Source of the DNA: Pseudomonas oryzihabitans
Lineage (GTDB): Bacteria > Pseudomonadota > Gammaproteobacteria > Pseudomonadales > Pseudomonadaceae
Direction of reading: 5' to 3'
Assembly: GCF_014522265.1 (NCBI RefSeq)
Contig: NZ_CP017024.1
Span: forward strand, 1 to 64,000
DNA length: 64,000 nucleotides
A program made the position numbers and the translations under genes. The notes beneath the pieces were generated by a model. It did not search any database. It worked only from the letters and a program-made list of their open reading frames with translations, and was not told where the DNA came from. Shown one piece after another: positions 29,383 to 42,090 of this stretch. Within the stretch, counting starts at the first letter, position 1. Each line of letters begins with the position of its first letter.

Positions 29383-30405
29383 TCAGGCCATGCCAAATTG
29401 AGTAGCCGGTCCTGCGGCATTACCGCCCTGCACTACTTCGACATTGAGCTTGTCACGGCGCGTCATGACGGCGCTCGTGAACTCCTGGGCGACATGATAG
29501 AGCGGCCCTTCGTTGACTCTGTGGGTCAACTGCAGGACATATTCGCCAAGGACGAGCAGGACCAGCGAAATGAGAAAGAACATGCCGGACTGCTGTAATG
29601 AAATCGTCACCCAACCCGGTGCGACGTCATCCTTGAACAGGCCGATGGCAATGACGTAGATGGAATAGAGCAGATTGGACAGGGCACCCACGATGGACAG
29701 GAAGCTGACCATGCGCATCGGCTTGCGGGTGGAGGACACCAGCAGGCGGGCACCGCGATCAAAGCTGCCGGACAGCCGCTTGGGCTTGCTACTGCGCGGC
29801 GGCATGCTGTATTCGAGATTGGTACGGGAGAAGCCCGCCGTCGCCGGCAGGTGCCTATAGGTCAAGGCCGGCGCGGGATGGCGCAGGATATAATTGATGA
29901 CCTTCTTGCTGAGCATCCGGTACTGGGGCGCATCCTTGGCCAGATCGACCCCGTTGAATTGCCGGTAGAGGCTGTTGAAACCTCTGGAGCAAAGACTGTA
30001 GGACAGGGTCTGGCGAACTTTCTGCTGATTGTTGGCGAACACCACGTCGATGCCGCCGGCCGCCTGTTGCAACATGTCAGGCAAGAAGGCGATGTCATCG
30101 GTTTCCGGATCTATGACGACCGCGAAGTCACCCAGCGCATTTTCCAGACCCACCCAGGCAGCGGTATCGGAATCCACTTCCTTGGTCAGGGCATATACCT
30201 GCAGATTGGGCAGGCCGGTGATACTGGTGAGTTGTTTGAGTCGCGCTACGCTGTCATCAGCGGAGGCGTTATCGACAATGATAAGTTCGTAGTCACTTAC
30301 CAAGGGACCGATAACAGTTGCCGCGCGTTCGAGGACGCTCTGCAACTCGGCAGCCTGATTACGAACGACGAACACGACTGAAAGTAGGACGGGATAAAAG
30401 GCCAT
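29383..30405 (-). CDS. Family 2 glycosyltransferase with C-terminal membrane segments
   Basis: The 340-residue GT2 has SVVFVVRNQAAELQSVLE and ELIIVDNASADDSVARLKQL, then VVIDPETDDIAFLPDML as the metal motif. Two membrane helices follow near residues 240 and 275 (MVSFLSIVGALSNLLYSIYVIAIGLF; MFFLISLVLLVLGEYVLQL). This is the layout of GtrB/ArnC-type transferases that make polyprenyl-phosphate sugars at the inner membrane. The start is the ATG at 30405, with GGAGG 8 bases upstream. First gene of the operon; its promoter must lie in 30406-30650, but I cannot place it. Confidence 0.8.
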   Translation of the reverse strand: MAFYPVLLSVVFVVRNQAAELQSVLERAATVIGPLVSDYELIIVDNASADDSVARLKQLTSITGLPNLQVYALTKEVDSDTAAWVGLENALGDFAVVIDPETDDIAFLPDMLQQAAGGIDVVFANNQQKVRQTLSYSLCSRGFNSLYRQFNGVDLAKDAPQYRMLSKKVINYILRHPAPALTYRHLPATAGFSRTNLEYSMPPRSSKPKRLSGSFDRGARLLVSSTRKPMRMVSFLSIVGALSNLLYSIYVIAIGLFKDDVAPGWVTISLQQSGMFFLISLVLLVLGEYVLQLTHRVNEGPLYHVAQEFTSAVMTRRDKLNVEVVQGGNAAGPATQFGMA

Positions 30406-30650
30406 GACGCGAACCTCCAGAGGCGCTCCAGATACAAGCAATGCAGACGGTTAGCCAACGGAGAGTACAGATAAATTCGGCAGGTTTTCGTCTGCTGCTC
30501 TATGCTGTGATCACAGCCACAAATCGCTACTGGAAGAGCCTGGAAGTCGGACAAGGTCGCCGTTTTTGCCCTATCCTCCAAACTGCTGTAACGGTTCGGC
30601 AAGGGCACCCGAAGGCGTCGGATCGCGAGGAGAGGTACTGGAAAGGAATC

Positions 30651-30727
30651 TGGTGTCCCAGAGTGGGGTCGAACCACCAACCTTCCCCTTAGGAGGGGGA
30701 TGCTCTATCCAATTGAGCTACTGGGAC
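30651..30727 (-). tRNA. tRNA-Arg (anticodon CCT)
   Basis: On the minus strand a full cloverleaf is visible. The 7-bp acceptor GTCCCAG pairs with CTGGGAC, the D arm is GCTC/GAGC, the anticodon arm is TCCCC-CTCCTAA-GGGGA with anticodon CCT, and the T arm carries GGTTCGACC. The 3' ACCA is encoded. It decodes AGG. Confidence 0.96.
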
Positions 30728-30985
30728 AGGAAAGGGCGCTTATGGTAACGAGCAGCGGAAGGTTTGTCATGTTCCGGTTCGGCAGCGCCGCAGTGCGCGA
30801 GGACGGACAACGGCAGGAAGTTCTTCGGCAGCTTTGCAATTTGTTGCGTACGTCGGTAAATTGACGTCAATAAAAACAGATACCTAGGGACAGGTGGTTA
30901 CAGAGTCCAAGGTGCCGTGAGTGCTAGCGGAACGAGACGAGGGCTAACGCCTTCACTGATTTTTGACTCCAGATGAAGTACCTCA

Positions 30986-31300
30986 ATGACCCAGGCCATT
31001 AGATCCTACTCAAGCCGTACCGCTGACAAATTCGTCGTGCGTCTGCCCGAGGGCATGCGAGAGCGCATCGCGGATGTGGCCCGCAACCATCATCGCAGCA
31101 TGAACTCCGAAATCATCGCGCGTCTCGAGCAGAGCTTGCAGCAAGAGGGCGCCCTTGGCGACGAACCCGGGCTTCGCCTGGACAGTCCGGAGATCACCGC
31201 CAGCGAGCGGGAGTTGCTGCAGCGCTTTCGGCAGCTGTCGGGTCGGCAGCAGAACGCCCTGATCTCGCTGATCGCCCACGACATCGACGCCGCATCCTGA
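30986..31300 (+). CDS. amrZ: Ribbon-helix-helix regulator AmrZ
   Basis: AmrZ (AlgZ) is an Arc-type transcription factor. In Pseudomonas it controls alginate, twitching, flagella (through fleQ) and c-di-GMP genes. The 104 residues contain [44 protein letters not shown], the RHH DNA-binding domain, nearly identical to P. aeruginosa AmrZ. The C-terminal oligomerisation tail [25 protein letters not shown] is also conserved. It is a single gene between the tRNA and mgtE. In this genome it would link with the nearby flagellar and flgZ genes. Confidence 0.95.
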   Translation: MTQAIRSYSSRTADKFVVRLPEGMRERIADVARNHHRSMNSEIIARLEQSLQQEGALGDEPGLRLDSPEITASERELLQRFRQLSGRQQNALISLIAHDIDAAS

Positions 31301-31308
31301 CGGCGTCC

Positions 31309-31333
31309 GGGCTGCCCTGCCCCTGGGTAGCCC
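31309..31333. terminator. Terminator hairpin between convergent amrZ and mgtE
   Basis: GGGCTGCCC pairs with GGGTAGCCC (one G-T pair) around a 7-base loop, with TTT following on the plus strand, 9 bases after the amrZ stop. Confidence 0.7.
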
Positions 31334-31351
31334 TTTGCCCCCTACCCTGTC

Positions 31352-32797
31352 CTACATTAGGAAGAGGGTGGCGAGTCCCAAGAAGATAAAGAAGCCGCCG
31401 CTGTCGGTCACCGCGGTGATCAGCACGCTCGACCCCATGGCCGGATCACGGCCGAAGCGCTGCAGGGTCATGGGAATCAACACCCCCATGAATGCAGCCA
31501 GCAGCAGATTGAGGGTCATGGCGCCCATCATCACCAGGCCCAGTGACCAGCTGCTATAGAGATAGAAGGCCACCAGCCCTATCACCCCACCCCAGATAAC
31601 GCCATTGCACAGGGCGACGCCCATTTCCTTGCGCAGCAGCCGTGCGGTGCTGGTGACACTGATCTGCCCCAGCGCCATGGCGCGGACGATCATGGTGATG
31701 GCCTGGTTGCCCGAGTTGCCGCCGATACCGGCCACGATGGGCATGAGTGCGGCCAGAGCCACCAGCTTCTCGATCGAACCCTCGAACAGACCGATGACCC
31801 GCGAAGCGATGAAGGCCGTGATGAGGTTGGTGGCCAGCCAGGTCCAGCGGTTGCCAACCGATTTCCACACCGAGGCGAAGACGTCTTCGTCTTCGCGCAG
31901 ACCGGCCATGTTGAGGACTTCGCTTTCGCTTTCCTCACGGATCAGGTCGACCATCTCATCGATGGTGAGACGACCGATCAGCTTGCCGTTCTTGTCCACC
32001 ACCGGTGCCGAAACCAGGTCATAGCGCTCGAACGCCTGGGCCGCGTCATAGGCATCGCCGTCGGGATGGAAGGCCACCGCCTCCTTGGCCATGACCTCGA
32101 CCACCAGCTTTTCCGGATCGTTGACCAGCAGGCGCTTGATCGGCAGCACACCCTTGAGGATGCTGTCGTTATCGACCACGAACAGCTTGTCGGTATGGTC
32201 GGGCAGCTCTTTCAGCCGCCGCAGGTAGCGCAATACCACTTCCAGGGCGACGTCATCACGGATGGTCACCATCTCGAAGTCCATCAGCGCGCCGACCTGA
32301 TCCTCTTCGTAGGACAGCGCGGAGCGCACCCGCTCGCGCTGCTGGGCGTCGAGGGCGTCCATGAGCTCGTGAACGACATCGCGCGGCAGATCCGGCGCCA
32401 GGTCGGCGAGTTCGTCGGCGTCGAGCTGGCCGGCTACCGCGAGAATTTCCTGGTCGTCCATGTCGGCGATCAGGGTCTCGCGGACCGCGTCCGAGACCTC
32501 GAGCAGGATCTCGCCATCGCGCTCGGTCTTGACCAGACCCCAGACGGTCAGGCGGTCTTCCCGTGGCAAGGCTTCGAGGATGAAGGCGACGTCAGCCGGG
32601 TGCAGCTCGTCCAGGCGGGCACGCAGCTCTTCGAGGCCTTCTTCGGGAATATCGGCGGGGGATACGGGGGCGCGATCGTGGTCTTCACGCGCCTCGACAG
32701 CGAGGTCGTAGCGCTCCAGCAACTCCACGACCTGGGCGAGCCGCTCCTGCAGCGTCTCGTGGGGCTTTCTGATTTCTGCTTCGTTCACTACGGTCAT
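31352..32797 (-). CDS. mgtE: Magnesium transporter MgtE
   Basis: MgtE is an inner-membrane Mg2+ channel gated by its cytosolic domains. The 481 residues follow the family order: an N domain (LDELHPADVAFILEALPREDRLTVW, DADELADLAPDLPRDVVHELMDAL), paired CBS domains (FVVDNDSILKGVLPIKRLLV and ERYDLVSAPVVDKNGKLIGRLTIDEMVDLI), then five membrane segments with IAGIGGNSGNQAITMIVRAMALG, the signature of the pore. The ATG at 32797 has GGAG upstream. It is divergent from the following gene and convergent with amrZ. Confidence 0.94.
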   Translation of the reverse strand: MTVVNEAEIRKPHETLQERLAQVVELLERYDLAVEAREDHDRAPVSPADIPEEGLEELRARLDELHPADVAFILEALPREDRLTVWGLVKTERDGEILLEVSDAVRETLIADMDDQEILAVAGQLDADELADLAPDLPRDVVHELMDALDAQQRERVRSALSYEEDQVGALMDFEMVTIRDDVALEVVLRYLRRLKELPDHTDKLFVVDNDSILKGVLPIKRLLVNDPEKLVVEVMAKEAVAFHPDGDAYDAAQAFERYDLVSAPVVDKNGKLIGRLTIDEMVDLIREESESEVLNMAGLREDEDVFASVWKSVGNRWTWLATNLITAFIASRVIGLFEGSIEKLVALAALMPIVAGIGGNSGNQAITMIVRAMALGQISVTSTARLLRKEMGVALCNGVIWGGVIGLVAFYLYSSWSLGLVMMGAMTLNLLLAAFMGVLIPMTLQRFGRDPAMGSSVLITAVTDSGGFFIFLGLATLFLM

Positions 32798-33085
32798 AGC
32801 GCACTCCGGCCCGCCGGCGGAGCGCACCGACGAACCCTAACTCAACAACGGGACGAAAAAGGCGATTGAGTATTGACTGGGTAAGTCCATAAGGGGGGAT
32901 AACCACTGCCCCGGCGGGGCTGACGGCGGGGATGATACACCGGACCGCTGGCGGGTGCGAAGGCAAAAGGGTTTCAAAACAGCTATTTGCAAGGCTTCCG
33001 CAAGGCCCCGAGGGCACGCTTCCGACCCTCGCCGAACCTCCCCGCCTTCGCTAAGCTTGAGCCCCTACGTCAAGGAGGACGTCCC

Positions 33086-33562
33086 ATGAAGAAGCTGCTC
33101 GTGCTCGGCCTGCTGCTGGGTTGCACCAGCGCCCAGGCGGCCACGGTGTATCGCTGCGAAGATGCCAGCGGCCACCTCACCTTTTCCGCCAGCGGTTGCG
33201 CCTCGGACAGCGACAGCCGTCTGCAGCGCGCGGACAATCCCCGTCCGGGCGGCGCCAAACCCACGCTGATGGCGAAACCCAAGGCCGCTCCCCGCAAGGA
33301 AGTCGCGCGCACACCCACGGTGGTGGCAGCCAAGACGGACGGCTGTGGCGATCTGCTCAGCGCCAGCGCAAGGCGCCAGGCGATCATCCGCGGACAGGTC
33401 AAGGTCGGCATGAGCCGGGCGGACGTGGAGAGCGCCCTGGGGCCACCGCAGCGGATTTCCCAGCTGGATGCCCTGACCCGTTATCACTACGAGGCGCGCC
33501 AGCGCAAGGACCGCACGCGGCTGGTGACCTTCGACGAACACGGCTGCGTGCGTCGCCGCTGA
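33086..33562 (+). CDS. Exported protein with an N-terminal DUF4124 segment
   Basis: A 158-residue secreted protein of unknown role. The signal peptide MKKLLVLGLLLGCTSAQA precedes TVYRCEDASGHLTFSASGCA, the DUF4124 pattern (YxCxDxxGxxxFS). The C-terminal part (SARRQAIIRGQVKVGMSRADVESALGPPQRISQLD) resembles the SmpA/OmlA helix that reads small envelope sequences. GGAGG lies before the ATG, so the start is secure. It is convergent with pheA. Confidence 0.85.
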   Translation: MKKLLVLGLLLGCTSAQAATVYRCEDASGHLTFSASGCASDSDSRLQRADNPRPGGAKPTLMAKPKAAPRKEVARTPTVVAAKTDGCGDLLSASARRQAIIRGQVKVGMSRADVESALGPPQRISQLDALTRYHYEARQRKDRTRLVTFDEHGCVRRR

Positions 33563-33586
33563 CGCCCGCAACCAACGCCTGCTCCG

Positions 33587-34681
33587 TCAAAGTACGGCGC
33601 GGGGATAGGAACCGAGGACCTTGAGCGCCACGGCGCCGGTGGACAGACGCTCCAGGACATCGCGGATCAGCGGATCGGCCTGGTGGCCGAGGAAGTCGAT
33701 GAAGAAGACATAGGTCCACTTGCCGCTGCGCGAAGGCCGCGTCTCGATCCGGCTGAGGTCGATGTTGTTGGTATGGAACGGCAGCAGCAACTCGTGCAGA
33801 GCGCCCGGCTTGTTCTGCATGGAGACGATGATGGAAGTCTTGTCGTCGCCACTGGGCGGCACGTCCTGGTTGCCGATGATGAGGAAGCGCGTGGAGTTGT
33901 CCGGGCGGTCCTCGATCTTCTGCTGAACCGGAGTCAGGCCGTAGAGCGAGGCCGCCATGTCGCCGGCGATGGCCGCGCTGTTCCATTCCCCCTTAACCCG
34001 CCGCGCCGCTTCGGCGTTGCTGGCCACCGCCACCCGCTCGACGCTCGGGTAATAGGAGTCCAGCCACTTGCGGCACTGAGCCAGCGACTGGGCGTGGGAA
34101 TAGATGCGGGTGATGCTGTCGGCCTTGGTGTTTTCGCCGATCAGCAGATGATGGTGGATACGCAGTTCCACCTCGCCGCAGATCGACAGGTTGTGCTCGA
34201 GAAAGCTGTCCAGGGTGTGGTTGACCGCACCCTCGGTGGAATTCTCCACCGGCACCACGCCGAACTGGGAGGCACCGGCGGCGACCTCGCGGAACACCTC
34301 GTCGATGGCCGCCATGGGCCGGGTCACTACGGCCTTGCCGAAGTGCTTGAGCGCCGCGGCCTGGGAGAAGGTGCCTTCCGGGCCGAGATAGGCCACGTGC
34401 AGCGGCTCCTCCAGGGCCAGGCAGCAGGACATGATCTCGCGGAACAGTCGCGCCATGTCTTCGTCACGGACCGGACCGCCGTTGCGCTCCATCACCCGCT
34501 TGAGGACCTGGGCTTCGCGCTCGGGCCGGTAGAACACGGGCTTTTCGCCTTCCGCCAGCGTTCCCATCTTGACCCGCGCCACGTCCTGGGCGCAGCGAGC
34601 GCGTTCGCTGATCAGGTCCTGGATGCGTTCATCCAGACTGTCGATACGCAGGCGCAGGGCCTTGAGCTCGTGTTCCGACAT
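33587..34681 (-). CDS. pheA: Bifunctional chorismate mutase/prephenate dehydratase PheA
   Basis: PheA converts chorismate to prephenate and then to phenylpyruvate on the phenylalanine branch. The 364 residues have a chorismate mutase domain (MSEHELKALRLRIDSLDERIQDLISERARCAQ, RPEREAQVLKRV), a prephenate dehydratase domain from about 95 (VAYLGPEGTFSQAAALKHFG, VPVENSTEGAVNHTLD, STRFLIIG) and an ACT domain from about 285 (GALHELLLPFHTNNIDLSRIETRPSRSG), which binds Phe for feedback. The ATG at 34681 lies 2 bases after the serC stop. The open frame continues upstream inside serC and is not part of the protein. Confidence 0.95.
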   Translation of the reverse strand: MSEHELKALRLRIDSLDERIQDLISERARCAQDVARVKMGTLAEGEKPVFYRPEREAQVLKRVMERNGGPVRDEDMARLFREIMSCCLALEEPLHVAYLGPEGTFSQAAALKHFGKAVVTRPMAAIDEVFREVAAGASQFGVVPVENSTEGAVNHTLDSFLEHNLSICGEVELRIHHHLLIGENTKADSITRIYSHAQSLAQCRKWLDSYYPSVERVAVASNAEAARRVKGEWNSAAIAGDMAASLYGLTPVQQKIEDRPDNSTRFLIIGNQDVPPSGDDKTSIIVSMQNKPGALHELLLPFHTNNIDLSRIETRPSRSGKWTYVFFIDFLGHQADPLIRDVLERLSTGAVALKVLGSYPRAVL

Positions 34682-34683
34682 GA

Positions 34684-35768
34684 TCAGCCGTGCTCCTTCT
34701 CGAATTCGGCCAGATAATTCACCAGCACCTGGACGGCTTCCAGGGTGACGGCATTGTAGATGGAGGCGCGCATGCCACCCACCGAACGATGCCCCTGCAG
34801 ATACAGGAGGCCGCGCGCTTCGGCGCCCTCGAGGAACGCCTTGTCGAGGCGCTCGTCCGCCAGGCGGAAGGGTACGTTCATCCAGGAGCGGTCGTTCTGG
34901 GCGATGGGGTTGCTGTAGAAGTCGCTGGCGTCGATGAAGCCGTACAGCAGCTCTTTCTTCTGGCGATTCAGGCGCTCCATGGCGGGCAGACCGCCCTGCT
35001 CCTTCAGCCACTTGAACACCAGGCCCGAGAGGTACCAGGAGAAGGTCGCCGGCGTGTTGTACATGGAGCCGTTGTCGGCCTCGACCTTGTAGTCCAGCAG
35101 CGTCGGGCAAGCGGCGCGCGCGCGACCCAGCAGGTCTTCGCGGACAATCACCACCACCAGGCCGCTGGGCCCGATGTTCTTCTGCGCACCGGCGTAGATC
35201 AGCCCGAAGCGCGAGACGTCCAGCGGACGCGAGAGGATGTCGGAAGAAGCATCCGCCACCAGGGGCACATCGCCCACGTCCGGAATCCAGTCGAACTCCA
35301 GGCCGCCGATGGTTTCGTTGGGGGTGTAGTGAACGTAGGCGGCATCCTTGGACAGCTGCCACTCGTGCTGCCCCGGGATGGCGAAGTAGTCGTAGCCCTT
35401 GGCGCTGGCGGCGACATTGACGGTGCCATAGTGCTGCGCCTGCTCGATGGCCTTGCGCGACCAGATGCCCGTGTCGATGTAGTCGGCCTTGCCGCCCTCG
35501 GGCATCAGGTTCATCGCCAGCTGGGCGAATTGCAGACTGGCGCCGCCCTGCAGGAACAGCACCTTGTAGTTGCCGGGGACACCCAGCAACTCGCGCAGAT
35601 CGGCCTCGGCCTGGCTCGAGATGGCGGTGAAATCTTCACCGCGATGGCTCATCTCCATTACCGACAGGCCACGGCCCTGCCAATCCAGCAGATCGGCCTG
35701 GGCCTGGCGCAGCACAGCTTCAGGCAGGGCCGCCGGGCCGGCGCAGAAGTTGTAGGCACGCTTGCTCA

Positions 35769-35769
<1 letters not shown>
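34684..35769 (-). CDS. serC: Phosphoserine aminotransferase SerC
   Basis: PLP enzyme that makes phosphoserine from 3-phosphohydroxypyruvate and also acts in vitamin B6 synthesis. The 361 residues contain NFCAGPAALPEAVL at the start, the PLP region YAGAQKNIGPSGLVVVIV with the Schiff-base Lys near 197, and HRSVGGMRASIYNAV at the C terminus. The ATG at 35769 overlaps the gyrA stop as TGATG, so it is coupled to gyrA; serC-pheA follows in the same direction. Confidence 0.95.
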
Positions 35770-38605
<2,836 letters not shown>

Positions 38606-38838
38606 GAGAAGCCTGGTTCCTTCTGATCTGAAAAGCGCTAGGGCTCGTCCGCACGTCGGCCGAGCCTGATATAGGAGAGGCGAAAGCCCGTCTGGCGGCG
38701 CCTGCCACCGGCGGCGCAAGGGGCGCTCCAACCGGTTTTCGGCACTGCATCACCGCCTGCCGAGGGCTTTCGGACAAAGCCTGTGCAAAGAGCGAAATTC
38801 TAACACATTCAGGGAGGTATCCGCCCCTGGCGATCACC

Positions 38839-39912
38839 TCAATGCAGGCGTCGACGATTCATCAGCTCGGCCATCTTCTTCGCGTCCGGACGCTCCACCA
38901 CACCGCGCTCGGTGACGATGGCGTCGATGAGGTCGGCCGGGGTGACGTCGAATACCGGGTTGAAGGCGTCGACCTCGGCGGCGATCCGTTGGCCACCGGC
39001 TTCCAGCAGCTCGTGACCGGCGCGCTCCTCGATGGGGATGTCGTCGCCCGAGGCCAGATTCATGTCGATGGTGGAGCTGGGCGCCACCACCATGAAGCGC
39101 ACCCCGTGGTGCATGGCGATGACCGCCAGGTTGTAGGTGCCGATCTTGTTGGCCACGTCGCCATTGGCGGTGATGCGATCGGCGCCGACGATCACCCAGG
39201 CGACGTTGCGCGTCTTCATCAGGTGCGCCGCGGCGGCATCGGCGTTGAGGCTGACCGGGATGCCCTCCCCGGCCAGTTCCCAGGCGGTCAGGCGCGAGCC
39301 TTGCAGCCAGGGACGGGTCTCGTCGGCGTGGACGCATTCCACCAGACCATCCAGGTGCGCCGCGCGCAACACGCCCAGGGCAGTGCCGAAGCCGCCGGTG
39401 GCCAGGGCGCCGGTATTGCAGTGGGTCAGGAAGGTCTGCTTGCTGGCGTCGTGCTTGCGGATCAGCTCGACACCCAGCTGGGCCATGGTCAGGTTGGCTT
39501 CGCGATCGCTCAGGTGGATGGCTATCGCCTCGGCTTCCAGCGCCGCCAGGGCACCCTCCCCCGCGGTGCGCGCCAAGCGCTCGCGCATCCGGTTGAGCGC
39601 CCAGAACAGGTTGACCGCGGTGGGCCGCGAGGCCGCCAGCAGTTCGAAGTCGGCGTTGATGGTCGCTTGCCAGTCCTCGCCCGCCGCGGCGCGCTGGCGG
39701 GCACCCAGCACCACGCCATAGGCGGCGCTGATGCCGATGGCCGGCGCGCCTCTCACCAGCATGTCGCGGATGGCCTGGGCCACCTCGGCGGCGCCGTGAC
39801 AGGCGACCCAGTGTTCGCGCAGCGGCAACAGGCGCTGGTCGAGCAGGTGCAGGGCACCGTCCCGCCACTCGATCGCCTTGATCTTTTCCGCCGCCAGCAG
39901 ACGCTCTCGCAT
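38839..39912 (-). CDS. mtnA: Methylthioribose-1-phosphate isomerase MtnA
   Basis: MtnA opens the ring of 5-methylthioribose-1-phosphate to the ribulose form in methionine salvage. The 357 residues include the catalytic Cys in [10 protein letters not shown] and the acid Asp in [24 protein letters not shown], both diagnostic. The start ATG at 39912 follows GAGGAAAG. It is divergent from the MtaD-type deaminase, a natural partner in the same pathway, and is upstream of gyrA in the same direction with about 230 bases between. Confidence 0.95.
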   Translation of the reverse strand: MRERLLAAEKIKAIEWRDGALHLLDQRLLPLREHWVACHGAAEVAQAIRDMLVRGAPAIGISAAYGVVLGARQRAAAGEDWQATINADFELLAASRPTAVNLFWALNRMRERLARTAGEGALAALEAEAIAIHLSDREANLTMAQLGVELIRKHDASKQTFLTHCNTGALATGGFGTALGVLRAAHLDGLVECVHADETRPWLQGSRLTAWELAGEGIPVSLNADAAAAHLMKTRNVAWVIVGADRITANGDVANKIGTYNLAVIAMHHGVRFMVVAPSSTIDMNLASGDDIPIEERAGHELLEAGGQRIAAEVDAFNPVFDVTPADLIDAIVTERGVVERPDAKKMAELMNRRRLH

Positions 39913-40030
39913 GATCTTTCCTCGACCTGAATCTGTAGCCCGCCAGTATACCGGCATCGGCGTGCGGATTTAGCGGTAGCGCCGCAAGGACCGCTATACT
40001 GCCGGCTCGCCCCTCTTGGAACCGCCGCAG

Positions 40031-41356
40031 ATGCCCACCCCCGCGCCCCTGGACCTCTTGTTGCTCCCCAGCTGGATCGTGCCGGTGGAGCCGGCCGGGG
40101 TGGTCCTGCGCGATTACGCGTTGGGTGTGCGCGACGGCTGCATCGCCCTGCTCGCCCCGCGCAGTGAGGCCTTGCGCCATCCGGCCAAGGAGACCCTGGA
40201 GCTGCCGGGCAAGGTGCTGATCCCCGGAATGATCAATGCCCACGGCCACGCCGCCATGACGCTGTTTCGCGGCATGGCCGACGACCTGCCGCTGCAGACC
40301 TGGCTGCAGGATCACATCTGGCCCGCCGAAGGCCGCTGGGTCGACGAGGATTTCGTCCGTGACGGCACCACCCTGGCCATCGCCGAGCAGATCCGTGGCG
40401 GCATCACCTGCTTCTCGGACATGTACTTCTATCCCCAGGTGGCTTGCGAGGCGATCCATCGCACCGGGGTGCGCGCCCAGGTCTGCCTGCCGATCCTCGA
40501 TTTCCCGATTCCCGGCGCCCGTACCGCCGACGACATGATCCGCCGCGGCCTGGAACTGTTCGACGACATGAAGCTGCACGAGCGCATCAGCGTGGCCTTC
40601 GGTCCTCATGCGCCCTACACCGTGGCTGACGCCAAGCTCGAAGAGATCCTGGTGCTGGCCGAGCAGTTGCAGGCACCGATCCAGATGCACGTCCACGAGA
40701 CCGCCCTGGAGGTGGAGCAGGCCCTGCAGCAGACCGGCGAACGGCCGCTCAGCCGGCTACGGCGCCTCGGTCTGCTGGGCCCGCGCTTCCAGGCCGTGCA
40801 TATGACCCAGGTGGACGACGAGGACCTGGAAAACCTGGTCGAAACCAACAGCCACGTCATCCACAGTCCCGAGTCCAACCTCAAGCTGGCCAGCGGCTTC
40901 TGCCCAGTGGAGCGCCTCTGGCAGGCCGGCGTCAATGTCGCCATCGGCACCGACGGCGCGGCCAGCAACAACGACCTCGACCTGCTCGGCGAGACCCGTA
41001 CCGCGGCCCTGCTGGCCAAGGCTGTCGCCGGCTCGGCCACCGCCCTGGATGCCCATCGCGCGTTGCGCATGGCCACCCTGAACGGCGCCCGCGCCCTGGG
41101 CCTGGAGCGCTGCCTGGGCTCGCTGGAGATCGGCAAGGCGGCCGACCTGACCGCCGTCGACCTCAGCGGCCTCGCCCAGCAGCCGCTCTATGATCCCGTC
41201 TCGCAACTCATCTACGCCACCGGCCGCGATCGCGTCAGCGACGTCTGGGTCGGCGGCGTGCCGCTGCTGCGCCAGAGCGAACTCGTGCGCCTGGACGAGG
41301 CCGAACTCATAGCCAATGCGCAGCAGTGGGCCACCCGTATCCAGCAGGGCGCCTGA
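40031..41356 (+). CDS. mtaD: 5-methylthioadenosine/S-adenosylhomocysteine deaminase-type hydrolase (TRZ/ATZ family)
   Basis: An amidohydrolase of 441 residues that deaminates MTA or SAH or a related adenosine, feeding the methylthioadenosine route with MtnA. Metal-binding motifs are INAHGHAAM (HxH), [26 protein letters not shown] with the catalytic Asp, and the closing [10 protein letters not shown]. The ATG at 40031 is the first good start; a TTG at 40016 is possible. It shares the intergenic region with divergent mtnA. ubiG follows. Confidence 0.88.
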   Translation: MPTPAPLDLLLLPSWIVPVEPAGVVLRDYALGVRDGCIALLAPRSEALRHPAKETLELPGKVLIPGMINAHGHAAMTLFRGMADDLPLQTWLQDHIWPAEGRWVDEDFVRDGTTLAIAEQIRGGITCFSDMYFYPQVACEAIHRTGVRAQVCLPILDFPIPGARTADDMIRRGLELFDDMKLHERISVAFGPHAPYTVADAKLEEILVLAEQLQAPIQMHVHETALEVEQALQQTGERPLSRLRRLGLLGPRFQAVHMTQVDDEDLENLVETNSHVIHSPESNLKLASGFCPVERLWQAGVNVAIGTDGAASNNDLDLLGETRTAALLAKAVAGSATALDAHRALRMATLNGARALGLERCLGSLEIGKAADLTAVDLSGLAQQPLYDPVSQLIYATGRDRVSDVWVGGVPLLRQSELVRLDEAELIANAQQWATRIQQGA

Positions 41357-41388
41357 CGCGCCCCGCTCCCTTGCCTCTGGAGAACACC

Positions 41389-42087
41389 ATGTCCAATGTC
41401 GATAACGCCGAGATCGCCAAGTTCGAGGCCCTCGCCTACCGCTGGTGGGACCGCGAGAGCGAATTCAAGCCGCTGCACGACATCAACCCGCTGCGCGTCA
41501 ACTGGATAGACCAGCACGCCGGCCTAGCCGGCAAGAAGGTGCTGGACGTCGGCTGCGGTGGCGGCATCCTCAGCGAAGCCATGGCCCAACGTGGTGCCCA
41601 GGTGACCGGCATCGACATGGCCGAGGCGCCCCTGGCGGTGGCCCGGCTGCACCAGCTGGAATCCGGCGTGCCGGTGGAATACATCCAGGAGACCACCGAG
41701 GACCACGCGCGCAAGCACGCCGGCACCTACGACGTGGTGACCTGTCTGGAGATGCTCGAACACGTGCCGGATCCCTCGTCGGTGATCAAGGCCTGCCACG
41801 ACCTGGTCAAGCCGGGCGGTCAGGTGTTCTTTTCCACCATCAACCGCAATCCCAAGGCCTATCTGTTCGCCATCGTCGGCGCCGAATACGTGCTGCGCCT
41901 GCTGCCGCGCGGTACCCACGATTTTCGCAAGTTCATCCGCCCCTCGGAGTTGGGGGCCTGGGCGCGTGCGGCCGGCCTCAATCTGCGTGACGTCATCGGC
42001 CTCACCTACAACCCGCTGACCAAGAGATACAAGCTGGAAGGCGACGTGACGGTGAACTACATGGTGCGCACCCAGCGCGAGGACTAG
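41389..42087 (+). CDS. ubiG: Ubiquinone biosynthesis O-methyltransferase UbiG
   Basis: UbiG carries out both O-methylations in ubiquinone synthesis. The 232 residues have the SAM motif [21 protein letters not shown] near residues 47-67, [31 protein letters not shown] and [13 protein letters not shown], which is close to known UbiG. The ATG at 41389 follows CTGGAG. It starts a tight run with mupP and yciK. Confidence 0.95.
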   Translation: MSNVDNAEIAKFEALAYRWWDRESEFKPLHDINPLRVNWIDQHAGLAGKKVLDVGCGGGILSEAMAQRGAQVTGIDMAEAPLAVARLHQLESGVPVEYIQETTEDHARKHAGTYDVVTCLEMLEHVPDPSSVIKACHDLVKPGGQVFFSTINRNPKAYLFAIVGAEYVLRLLPRGTHDFRKFIRPSELGAWARAAGLNLRDVIGLTYNPLTKRYKLEGDVTVNYMVRTQRED

Positions 42088-42090
42088 GCC

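Noticed and set aside
33587-35362. pheA read as a 591-residue protein
   Set aside because: The first 227 residues lie inside serC in another frame; the chorismate mutase domain starts at 34681.
38606-38838. SAM or other riboswitch near mtnA or gyrA
   Set aside because: No recognisable conserved core or expression platform was seen.
38834-40696. A 620-codon minus-strand frame across mtnA and mtaD
   Set aside because: It is another shadow frame; the real genes have all the catalytic motifs.
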